DNA from: Microlunatus kandeliicorticis
GTDB lineage: Bacteria; Actinomycetota; Actinomycetes; Propionibacteriales; Propionibacteriaceae
Direction: 5' to 3'
DNA length: 64,000 bases
Assembly (NCBI RefSeq): GCF_014137855.1
Contig: NZ_JACGWT010000002.1
Coordinates: 310,001 to 374,000, forward strand
The notes beneath the pieces are model-generated. The model did no database searches. It was not told the DNA's origin and saw only the letters and a list, made by a program, of their open reading frames with translations. This document shows positions 51,266 to 58,754 of this stretch, one piece after another (the stretch's first letter is position 1; the number at the start of each line of letters is the position of its first letter). The position numbers and the translations under genes were made by a program.

Positions 51266-52386
51266 AGCAGGACCCGCCGTCCTTCTCGGGCGTCGAGCAT
51301 GCCGGCCGCCACCAGCGAGGCGAGCAACGGATCGACGACGCGCTGCGGGTTCCGTTGCAGGAAACGGTTCTGGTAGATGTCGGCGGGCTCACCCGTGGCC
51401 GAGACCAGGTGATAGCTGGCGCTGGCGTAGGCGCCCTCGATCCGGTCGACCAGCACCTTGCCGTCGGGGATCGAGCGCAGCACGTCCCGAATGTAGTGCG
51501 AGTCCTGCTCGATCACCTGGTAGGCGCGGAGCAGGGTCAGCCCGCCGCCGTAGTCGAGGTCGGACCGGGCGTCGGTGAGCATGTCGATCGCCGCCGGGTC
51601 GATGTCGTCGGACTTCCCGATGATCACCGCGGCGTGGGTCTGCGGCTGCGCGACGTCGGCGGCCGCCTTGATCGCCGCGTGGGTCGAGTGCCAGGTCTGC
51701 CGCTGGTCCTGCCGGCGGGCGGCGGTCCGCGGGGCGAGCCCGAGCGCGTCCGGGGTGATCAGGTGCATCACCACGTCGGCGGCGAACAGGAACCGGTTGT
51801 CGGTGCCGTGGTGCCGACGGGTGTTCTGCTCACCCGAGGCGTCGAAGAACGAGAGGTAGAACCGGTCCCGTCCCTCGGCGCGCGCGGTCAGGGTGAGCGC
51901 CTCGCGCTGGACGTCGCCGCGTCCGGGGGCGGTGGCCTGCGGGACGGACCCGTAGCGGTAGAAGTCGCCGAAGACCTCCTCGGTCAGCGACTCGGTGAAC
52001 TCGTCGGCGTCGAACGACAGATAGGGGAGCAACCGACCGCGGTCGAGCTGTTCGAGCAGCGTCCCGAGATAGACCGTCTTGCCCGCCGAGGTCTCGCCGA
52101 TCAGGCCGACGACCACCGACGGGATCCGAAAGGCCTGTCGCGGGATCCGGTGGCCGCGTGGGCAGACGAGGTGGACGCCGCGGGCGTGCTGCTCGGCCTG
52201 GACCTTCGGATCGACCTGGTAGAGCGGAGCCGGGTCGCCGCGCCACACCGCGTCGGCCCAGGCACGGAAGCCGCGCTGGTAGACCGTCTCGGGCCGCTCG
52301 ACCTGCTCGCCGTCGTGGGTGCGGTAGACGACGGCGTCCTCGGTGATGCGCTCCAGACAGCGCGGGCAGAAGTAGTCGCGGGCCAC
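51262..52386 (-). CDS. TRAFAC-like P-loop GTPase with N-terminal zinc ribbon
   Basis: A 374-residue protein starting at GTG 52386, 3 bp after the small membrane-protein stop. A zinc-ribbon-like pair starts the protein (CPRC at residues 7-10) and continues with CPRGHRIP at about residue 75. Walker A is GLIGETSAGKTVYLG (K at about residue 100). A DxxG-type switch is seen as YLSFFDASGEQ, and the guanine-recognition-like motif is AVIIGKSDD. This is the double-GTPase/TRAFAC pattern found with GAP1 and protein kinases. It probably works as a switch in a signalling or conflict system. Confidence 0.78.
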   Translation of the reverse strand: MARDYFCPRCLERITEDAVVYRTHDGEQVERPETVYQRGFRAWADAVWRGDPAPLYQVDPKVQAEQHARGVHLVCPRGHRIPRQAFRIPSVVVGLIGETSAGKTVYLGTLLEQLDRGRLLPYLSFDADEFTESLTEEVFGDFYRYGSVPQATAPGRGDVQREALTLTARAEGRDRFYLSFFDASGEQNTRRHHGTDNRFLFAADVVMHLITPDALGLAPRTAARRQDQRQTWHSTHAAIKAAADVAQPQTHAAVIIGKSDDIDPAAIDMLTDARSDLDYGGGLTLLRAYQVIEQDSHYIRDVLRSIPDGKVLVDRIEGAYASASYHLVSATGEPADIYQNRFLQRNPQRVVDPLLASLVAAGMLDAREGRRVLL

Positions 52387-52389
52387 GGG

Positions 52390-52509
52390 TCAGCCGATGA
52401 TCATCGCGGTCAGCGCGGCCAGGACGGTGAACACCCCGAAGGTGCCGAGGATAACCCGGACCCGGAACGCGCCGGTGGTCAGCGGACGCTCAGAACGACG
52501 CAGGGCCAT
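52390..52509 (-). CDS. 39-residue single-pass membrane protein
   Basis: A very short gene: ATG 52509 overlaps the kinase stop by one base (TGATG) and has GAGGAG 6 nt upstream. MALRRSERPLTTGAFRVRVI is followed by one membrane helix (LGTFGVFTVLAALTAMIIG) that ends the protein. The tight coupling on both sides makes translation likely. It could be a small anchor or regulator of the kinase/GTPase system. Many gene finders would miss it. Confidence 0.65.
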   Translation of the reverse strand: MALRRSERPLTTGAFRVRVILGTFGVFTVLAALTAMIIG

Positions 52510-54932
52510 CACAGACTCCTCAGCCAGGTGATCAGGAAGGTGCCGAGGACGACGCCGACGACGATGCCGGCCAGGGCGGCGACCCCCAGGGCCCGGCGGT
52601 AGTGGGTCGGGGTCAGTGCGGCGGCGCGTGCGGCGAGGCCGTGCGGGGTGGCGGGAGCGAGCAGCGCCGGGATCCGTTGCTGGGCGGCGGAATCGAGCGG
52701 CAGCCGGTCGCGGATCAGGCCCTCGTCGCTCGACGGCACGGAGTGGGACAGCTCGCGCCGGAGCTGGTCGAGCTCGGGCCGGTTGGCCGGCTCGTCGGAG
52801 AGGGCCGCGGCGACCGGACTGCGCAGCTCGGCCGGCAGCTGCTCGATCTGGGCGGTGCGCTCGGCGAGGTCGTCGGCGGGCCGCCGGCCGGTCCCGGCCT
52901 TGATCAACACCGCTCCCCAGCCGTAGACGTCGGTGGCCGGACCGACCACCCGCCGCTCGAGCTCGGGCGGGGCGTAGCCCGGCGTGCCGAACGCCGCCTC
53001 GGTGATCACCGTGGTGTCGGCGGGCACCGCGCTGCCGAAGTCGACCAGTACCGGGTAGTGGTCGTCGCGCATGATCACGTTGGACGGTTTGAGGTCGCCG
53101 TGCACGAGGCCGGCGTCGCGCAGCTCGCCGAGCGCCTCGAGGAGGCTGTGGGCGAGCCGGAGCAGGTCGTCGCGCTCGAGCGGGCGCCGCGCCACCACCT
53201 CGTCGAGATCGCGACCCGGCACGAACGACAGGGCCAGGAACGCCGGCTCGTCGGGGTCGAGTGTGTCGTCGCGGTCGCGGTGGTCGACGTAGGTGGTCAG
53301 CCGGTGCCGGTTGGTGACCCGCTGGGCGATCGTCGACTCGCGCCGGAACGCGGTCACCTCCTCGTCGCCGGCGTCGTCGCGCAGCACCTTGAGGAAGCAC
53401 CAGCCACGGCCGTCGCGGGCCACGAACTTGTCGGTGCCGCCCTGACCGCCGGCCACCCGGCGGGTCAGCTTGAACGGGCCGATCCGGGCCGGGTCGCCCG
53501 GGCGCAGCGGCTGCAGCTCGCGCCCGGTGAACAGCACGGTGGCGCTCTCCGCCCGCACCGAGGCGCGGCTGGTCACGTCGCGGTCGGCCGCCGGCGCACC
53601 GGTCGGGTCGGCGGTCGGGTCGGCGGTCGGGCCGGCAGTGGGATGGCCCTCGCGCGGGCCGAGCGCGGTGGTGACCGCGGAGGCCGGGTCGGGTGCCAGG
53701 GCGGTGGTCACCGTCTCGGTCCCGCCGGCGGCGTCCGCCGCGGGCTCCTCCCACCAGCCGGCCGGGGCGCGGGGTGGCTCCCCGGGACCGGTGGCGACCG
53801 GCGCGGGAGTCGGCCGGGGCGCCGGCGACGGCTCGGGGACGGTCTCCGGCAGCCGCGCGTGGTCCGGGGCGGGCAGCGGACGCTCCCAGTCGAGCCAACC
53901 GTCCTCCGGGGTCCAGCGCCGGACGAGCACGGTGTCGCGGCCGACCAGGGTGGCCAGGTACTGCCGCCCGTGCCGACCGTCCCCGGTGGCCGGCTCGGTC
54001 GCCCCGGCCAGCGCGGCGGGGGTGGCGGTGAGGACGTCGTCGGCCAGGGCCGGCGCCTGCCACCAGGCGCTCCAGCCGTCCTCCGGGCGGGACCGCCAGC
54101 GCTGGTGGACGCGTCCGGTGCGCAGCAGCACGGCCTGGTGCTGGATGCCGTCGTCCAGCGTCCAGCTGGTTAGCGCGACCGCCGGCTCGGCCCACCCGTC
54201 GACGGTCTCGACCCCGCCCCAGCGCAGGCTGCCGTCGGCGTCGCGCTGCTGACGCTTGACCTTGAGCTCGCCCTCGGCGGTCAGCAGGTACAGCTCGGTG
54301 CACCCGTCCGCGCCGGCGACCGCGTCGAGAGCGATCGCGTCGGGGGCCATCCCCACCGGTTCCCAGCGGGTGCCGGTGGCCCAGTCGTGCTGGCGGCGTT
54401 CGAGCAGCACGCCGTCGGCGCCCGCCGCGACCAGCTGCTGGTCACCGGGCCGGGCGGTCCAGCGGGCGAGGGCGCGGACCGGCCGGTCGAGCAACTCGGG
54501 CGGCCAGGCGACCCAGGACGCAGGGCCGTCATCGTGCTCGTCCGCGTCCGCCGGGCCCGACCGGTCGGTCCGCAGCGTCCAGGCCAGCAGCCGCTGGTCG
54601 TCGGTGACCGCGAACAGCTGGGCCCGGCGGTGGTCGAGATCGGGGCCGGTGGCCAGCGCGACCACCGCGGAGTCCGGCACGGTCAGCGGCAGCCACCCGG
54701 CGTCCTCGGCCGCAGGACCGAGCGGATCCGGCCGGTGCCAGAGCGCGGTGCCGTCGGCGAGCACCAGCCAGTCCGGCCCGGCCACCAGGCAGGCGCGGCG
54801 ACCGCCGAGGCGCGGCCTCGGTCGTGGGTCGGCTGGCACCGGTCGACCTCCCCGGTCGTTCGATCGGAGCGGGAGGCCGGGTTCGCCGGTCACCTCCCGC
54901 GCACGGACCGGTTCAGGGTACTGAGGCCGCAC
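52509..54932 (-). CDS. Ser/Thr protein kinase with N-terminal propeller-like region
   Basis: An 807-residue protein. The N-terminal 330 residues show repeated Trp-containing blades (WLVLADGTALWHR, GWAEPAVALTSWTL, VLLRTGRVHQRWRS), like lectin/PLL-type beta-propellers. A disordered Pro/Thr-rich linker (about 330-480) follows, then a kinase domain: GGQGGT loop, Lys in WCFLKVL, catalytic HGDLKPSN near residue 610, DFGSA, and an APPE-type segment (GTPGYAPPELERR). A C-terminal membrane helix is last. The start at GTG 54932 is uncertain. The kinase is the first gene of the operon; its propeller may sense a ligand. Confidence 0.82.
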   Translation of the reverse strand: MRPQYPEPVRAREVTGEPGLPLRSNDRGGRPVPADPRPRPRLGGRRACLVAGPDWLVLADGTALWHRPDPLGPAAEDAGWLPLTVPDSAVVALATGPDLDHRRAQLFAVTDDQRLLAWTLRTDRSGPADADEHDDGPASWVAWPPELLDRPVRALARWTARPGDQQLVAAGADGVLLERRQHDWATGTRWEPVGMAPDAIALDAVAGADGCTELYLLTAEGELKVKRQQRDADGSLRWGGVETVDGWAEPAVALTSWTLDDGIQHQAVLLRTGRVHQRWRSRPEDGWSAWWQAPALADDVLTATPAALAGATEPATGDGRHGRQYLATLVGRDTVLVRRWTPEDGWLDWERPLPAPDHARLPETVPEPSPAPRPTPAPVATGPGEPPRAPAGWWEEPAADAAGGTETVTTALAPDPASAVTTALGPREGHPTAGPTADPTADPTGAPAADRDVTSRASVRAESATVLFTGRELQPLRPGDPARIGPFKLTRRVAGGQGGTDKFVARDGRGWCFLKVLRDDAGDEEVTAFRRESTIAQRVTNRHRLTTYVDHRDRDDTLDPDEPAFLALSFVPGRDLDEVVARRPLERDDLLRLAHSLLEALGELRDAGLVHGDLKPSNVIMRDDHYPVLVDFGSAVPADTTVITEAAFGTPGYAPPELERRVVGPATDVYGWGAVLIKAGTGRRPADDLAERTAQIEQLPAELRSPVAAALSDEPANRPELDQLRRELSHSVPSSDEGLIRDRLPLDSAAQQRIPALLAPATPHGLAARAAALTPTHYRRALGVAALAGIVVGVVLGTFLITWLRSL

Positions 54933-55021
54933 CGCCGGGACATCGGCCTGCGGTCGACGGTCAGGGTTTCTTGAGGGTACGGACCCGGGAGCGGGGTGGC
55001 GGGTGCGAGAGGATGACCCCT

Positions 55022-56293
55022 ATGCGGTTGCCCTACGGACGCGGACGGCTCGAGGTGGCGCTGCCCCCGGACGCCGAGGTCACCGTGGTGCGCCAGCGTC
55101 CGCTGCCCGCGCTCGACGACCCGTCCGCCGCGATCGCCGACGCTCTCGCCCACCCGGTCGACGCCGCGCCGCTGGCCGAGCTGGCCCGGGGCCGGTCGAG
55201 CGCCTGCATCGTGATCTGCGACATCACCCGCCCGGTGCCCAACGGACTCTTCCTGCGCCCGATGATCAGCACGCTGATCGAGGCGGGCATCCCGGCCACG
55301 GGGATCACCGTGCTGGTGGCCACCGGACTGCACCGACCCAACCTCGGGGACGAGCTCGCCGAGCTGGTCGGTGACCCGTGGGTGCTCGAGCACGTCCGGG
55401 TGGTCAACCACGACGCCCGCGACGACGACCGGCACGTCTCGCTCGGCCGGACGCCGACCCGCGGCACCCCGGTGGTGCTCGACCGTGCGCTGGTCGAGGC
55501 CGAGCTGCGGATCGTCACCGGTCTGGTCGAGCCGCACTTCATGGCTGGCTGGTCGGGCGGCCGCAAGGTCGTCGCCCCCGGCTGCGCCCACCACACGGTG
55601 ATCAGGACCTTCCACTCCGCGCGGTTCATGGGCGACCCGCAGGCCCGCGAGTGCAACCTCGAGGGCAACCCGCTGCACGAGGAGCAGCTGCAGATCGTCC
55701 GGATGCTCGGCGAGGTGTACGCGCTCAACACGGTGATCGACGAGGACCGCGCGCTGGTCGACGTCACCTTCGGTGAGGTGGTGGCCAGCCACGCGGCCAG
55801 CGTCGCGCACGTCCGCACCGCGATCCAGGTGCCGGTCGGCCGCCGGTTCGCCACCGTGCTCACCTCGGCGGCCGGCTATCCGCTGGACAAGACCTACTAC
55901 CAGACGGTCAAGGCGATGGTCACCCCGCTCGACATCCTCGAGCCGGGTGGGACGCTGCTCGTCGCCTCCGAGTGCTCGGAGGGATTGGGGTCACCGGAGT
56001 ACCGGGACGCGCAGACCCGGCTGGTCGGTGTCGGCCCCGAGGACTTCCTGGCCTCGCTGTGGCGCAAGGAGCTCGCCGACGTCGACGAGTGGCAGACCCA
56101 GATGCAGCTGAAGTCGACCGGGCGCGCCCGGGTGCGGCTGTTCACCGACGGGCTCGCCGCGGGCGACCGGGCGCTGACCGGCGTCGAGCTGGTGGACGAC
56201 CTGGCCGCCGCGGTCGAGCAGTCCATGATCGACAGCGGCTCGCGCGAGATCGCCGTGGTGCCGGACGGGCCGTACGTCATCCCGGTCGTCTGA
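55022..56293 (+). CDS. LarA-like nickel-dependent lactate or related racemase
   Basis: A 423-residue protein starting at ATG 55022 (GAGAGGA 8 nt upstream). LarA-type racemases interconvert D- and L-2-hydroxy acids with a nickel-pincer cofactor. The key segments are TGLHRPN (His), EPHFMAGWSGGRKVVAPG (His and the cofactor-binding Lys near residue 182) and CAHHTVIRTFHS (His). The length matches. The cofactor-making genes larB, larC and larE are not here, so they must lie elsewhere or the protein uses another route. Its placement near a 2-hydroxyacid dehydrogenase and glycosidases suggests sugar-acid catabolism. Confidence 0.82.
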   Translation: MRLPYGRGRLEVALPPDAEVTVVRQRPLPALDDPSAAIADALAHPVDAAPLAELARGRSSACIVICDITRPVPNGLFLRPMISTLIEAGIPATGITVLVATGLHRPNLGDELAELVGDPWVLEHVRVVNHDARDDDRHVSLGRTPTRGTPVVLDRALVEAELRIVTGLVEPHFMAGWSGGRKVVAPGCAHHTVIRTFHSARFMGDPQARECNLEGNPLHEEQLQIVRMLGEVYALNTVIDEDRALVDVTFGEVVASHAASVAHVRTAIQVPVGRRFATVLTSAAGYPLDKTYYQTVKAMVTPLDILEPGGTLLVASECSEGLGSPEYRDAQTRLVGVGPEDFLASLWRKELADVDEWQTQMQLKSTGRARVRLFTDGLAAGDRALTGVELVDDLAAAVEQSMIDSGSREIAVVPDGPYVIPVV

Positions 56294-56299
56294 CCGCAC

Positions 56300-56316
56300 G
56301 CTTCGACGGGCTCAGG
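56300..56316. repeat. Solo copy of the short interspersed repeat
   Basis: GCTTCGACGGGCTCAGG lies between the convergent larA-like and GH35 genes, matching the units at 46.5 kb. It again falls at the junction of two converging genes. Confidence 0.7.
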
Positions 56317-56328
56317 CGTTCGGCTGGG

Positions 56329-58737
56329 TCAGCGCGTGGCTCCGAGCGTGATCACCAGCGGTGCGGCGGCCGGCGCGGTCACCAGCACCAGGTCGGCGTC
56401 GTCGCGGAGCTCGGCACCGGCGGTCGGGGAGCTGATCGGGCGGTCGGTGCGGAGCCAGACCTCGGTCCGCCGGCCGAGCGGCGGTGCGAGAACCACCTCG
56501 CCGTCCGACCAGGAGGCGAGCTCGGCGTTGGCCGCGACCACCGTGGTGGCGTCCTCGAGCCGGAGTGCGCGCGGGAGCATCGCGCCGGTCCGCGCCGGCA
56601 GCACGTAGGGCCGGCTGGCCGCCGGTGCGTCCGACACCGGGGCGACCGTGACCTCGGCGTCGAACCCGGTCGGGTTGATCAGGTGCAGGAAGCCCTGCCC
56701 CTGCCGGTCGCGGCTGTCCGTGGCGATCACGCCGGGGACGGTCGTGGCGAATCCGAGACCGGGCTCGGCGCCGAGCTCCCGCACCAGATCGGTGACCAGC
56801 GCCGGGCTGGTCGGGATCTCGGCGGTGATCACCACGGCGCGACCGGCGCCCGCCGTCACCTCGACACCGCAGACCGTCCCCTCCAGATCCGTCAGCAGCG
56901 GGGTGGACCCTCCGGTGCAGCTGAGCCCGGCCACCCAGCCGACCCGGGTCTCCTCGAGCGCGGCGGCGACACCACGGCCGACCACCGACGGGTAGTAGTC
57001 CGAGGTGCCCCAGCGCACCGCACCGCCGCGCACCCCGAGCCTCTCGGCGAGCACCGGACACGGCCGGCCGTCCGTGTCGAGCTCGGGCACCCGCCCGAGC
57101 AGCAGCAGCGACCCGCCGCCGTCGAGGTGCTCGACCAGCTGCTGCTGCACGTCGGCCCCGAGCACCCGGCCGGCGGCCAGCGCGACCACCCGGGGCAGCG
57201 GGGCGTCCGCGTCCTGCAGGTTCGTCGCGCCGAACCGGAAGCCGCCGAACAGCAGCGAGCGCTGCAGCGCCTTGCGCGGACCCGGGCCACGGAAGGTCCT
57301 CAGGTCCTCGACCAGCTCGGTCATCAGCGCGCTGCGCGGGTGGTGGTACTCGGTCATGAACGCGTCCGGCCAGAAGCCGAGGGTGACGTCGTCGTGCTGC
57401 TCGGCCTGGCTGGCCAGCCACCGCGCGTGCATCTGTGCCGCGTGGGTGACCCGGGCGGTGGCCGCGAAGGCCAGTCCGCGCTCGCCCCGCGGGCCGATCG
57501 GGGCTGCGGTGCCGTGCCGCTCGCCGGTGAAGCTGATCCGGTCGTTCCCGTCCCCCACCGGCTGGTCGAGCTTCGGGTTGATCCCGCCGGCGAGCAGGTA
57601 GTAGTTGATCATCCGGTTGCCCTGGGCCAGGCAGAGCCGGGTCTTGAGGTCGACCGAGGCCGGGTCGTTGAGGGCGTCGAGGCCACCGCTGTAGTCGCCG
57701 GTGCCGGCCTCGAACTCGAGCGAGGTCAGCGGCTGGTCCGCGTCGTTGAGCGCACCCATGGCCAGGTTGACGAAGTGCAGGTCGGCCGCGACCGCCCCCG
57801 TCACCTCGCCGAGGTAGTGGTCGGATCCGGCCACGAACCCGCGCCGGCCCGGCCAGCTCTCGGCCAGCTGGCTGACCCCGATGGCGAACGGGATGCCGTC
57901 GCCGCCCTCGGTGCCGTGGATGTTGATCATGAACGGGACGTCGGTGATGCCGTGCTCGCGGGCGACGGCGGCCAGGTGGTCGACGTAGCGACCGAAGCGG
58001 CCGCGCATGAACCGACCCAGGTCGACCCGGAGCGCGCCGGCCCAACCCTCCTCGGGTGACCGGACGGCCGCGGCCCAGCGGTCCGGGTCCCGGTGGTCGA
58101 ACGGGTAGCGGTCGTCGAGGCGGTCGCCGTGCGTGCGGACGCACCAGCCGTGCAGGTCGGCGAGCAGGTGGTCGGTCAGGTCGGGGCTGTTCGAGACCCA
58201 GGCCAGCATGCCGATCTCGTTGTCGAGCTGGACGCCGATCACCGGTCCGCCGTGCGGCTGCAGCCGGCTGGCGAGCACCGGGAGCACGGCCGCGTACCAG
58301 CGGTCGACCTCGGCGAGGTAGGCCGGCGCGAGGTAGTCGACGGTCCGGGTCGGCGCCGGCACCGCGTCCCATCCGACCCCGACGATCTCCGGGTGCTCGG
58401 TGTAGAGCCGGTAGGGCAGCCCCTCGTTCTTGAGCTCGGCCATGACGAACGGACCCGGGCGGGCGAAGAACCGCAGTCCGCGCGCGGCGCAGAGGTCGAT
58501 CCAGGCGCCGAGGTCGCGCTCGGGGGCGGTCTCCCCGGTCAGGTCGATCCGGCCGTCGGGCAGCTCGTGGAACAGCCACGGGATGTAGCTGGCCACGGTG
58601 TCGCACCCGGTCTCCACCAGCAGGTCGAGCCGCTGCTCCCACTCCGCCCGCGGTACCCGGAAGTAGTGCACCTCGCCGGCCATCACCAGGGTGGGACGTC
58701 CGTCGACCAGCAGCTCGCGGCGGCGGATCTCGATCAT
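56329..58737 (-). CDS. GH35-family beta-galactosidase
   Basis: An 802-residue soluble glycosidase; ATG 58737 has GAGGAG 9 nt upstream. The N-terminal barrel begins VMAGEVHYFRVPRAEWEQRL, typical of GH35. The acid/base Glu is in GVQLDNEIGML (near residue 174) and the nucleophile Glu in LTSLEFEAGTGDYSGG (near residue 339). C-terminal beta domains carry carbohydrate-binding-type folds. No signal peptide is seen, so it acts inside the cell on imported galactosides. It lies 17 bp downstream of the GH3 gene, probably in the same operon. Confidence 0.88.
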   Translation of the reverse strand: MIEIRRRELLVDGRPTLVMAGEVHYFRVPRAEWEQRLDLLVETGCDTVASYIPWLFHELPDGRIDLTGETAPERDLGAWIDLCAARGLRFFARPGPFVMAELKNEGLPYRLYTEHPEIVGVGWDAVPAPTRTVDYLAPAYLAEVDRWYAAVLPVLASRLQPHGGPVIGVQLDNEIGMLAWVSNSPDLTDHLLADLHGWCVRTHGDRLDDRYPFDHRDPDRWAAAVRSPEEGWAGALRVDLGRFMRGRFGRYVDHLAAVAREHGITDVPFMINIHGTEGGDGIPFAIGVSQLAESWPGRRGFVAGSDHYLGEVTGAVAADLHFVNLAMGALNDADQPLTSLEFEAGTGDYSGGLDALNDPASVDLKTRLCLAQGNRMINYYLLAGGINPKLDQPVGDGNDRISFTGERHGTAAPIGPRGERGLAFAATARVTHAAQMHARWLASQAEQHDDVTLGFWPDAFMTEYHHPRSALMTELVEDLRTFRGPGPRKALQRSLLFGGFRFGATNLQDADAPLPRVVALAAGRVLGADVQQQLVEHLDGGGSLLLLGRVPELDTDGRPCPVLAERLGVRGGAVRWGTSDYYPSVVGRGVAAALEETRVGWVAGLSCTGGSTPLLTDLEGTVCGVEVTAGAGRAVVITAEIPTSPALVTDLVRELGAEPGLGFATTVPGVIATDSRDRQGQGFLHLINPTGFDAEVTVAPVSDAPAASRPYVLPARTGAMLPRALRLEDATTVVAANAELASWSDGEVVLAPPLGRRTEVWLRTDRPISSPTAGAELRDDADLVLVTAPAAAPLVITLGATR

Positions 58738-58754
58738 GGTCTGGATCTCCTCGT

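Noticed and set aside
48455-51376. 973-codon plus-strand frame over the dehydrogenase and GAP1-like genes
   Set aside because: Gly/Arg/Val-rich shadow without domain, opposite two well-supported genes.
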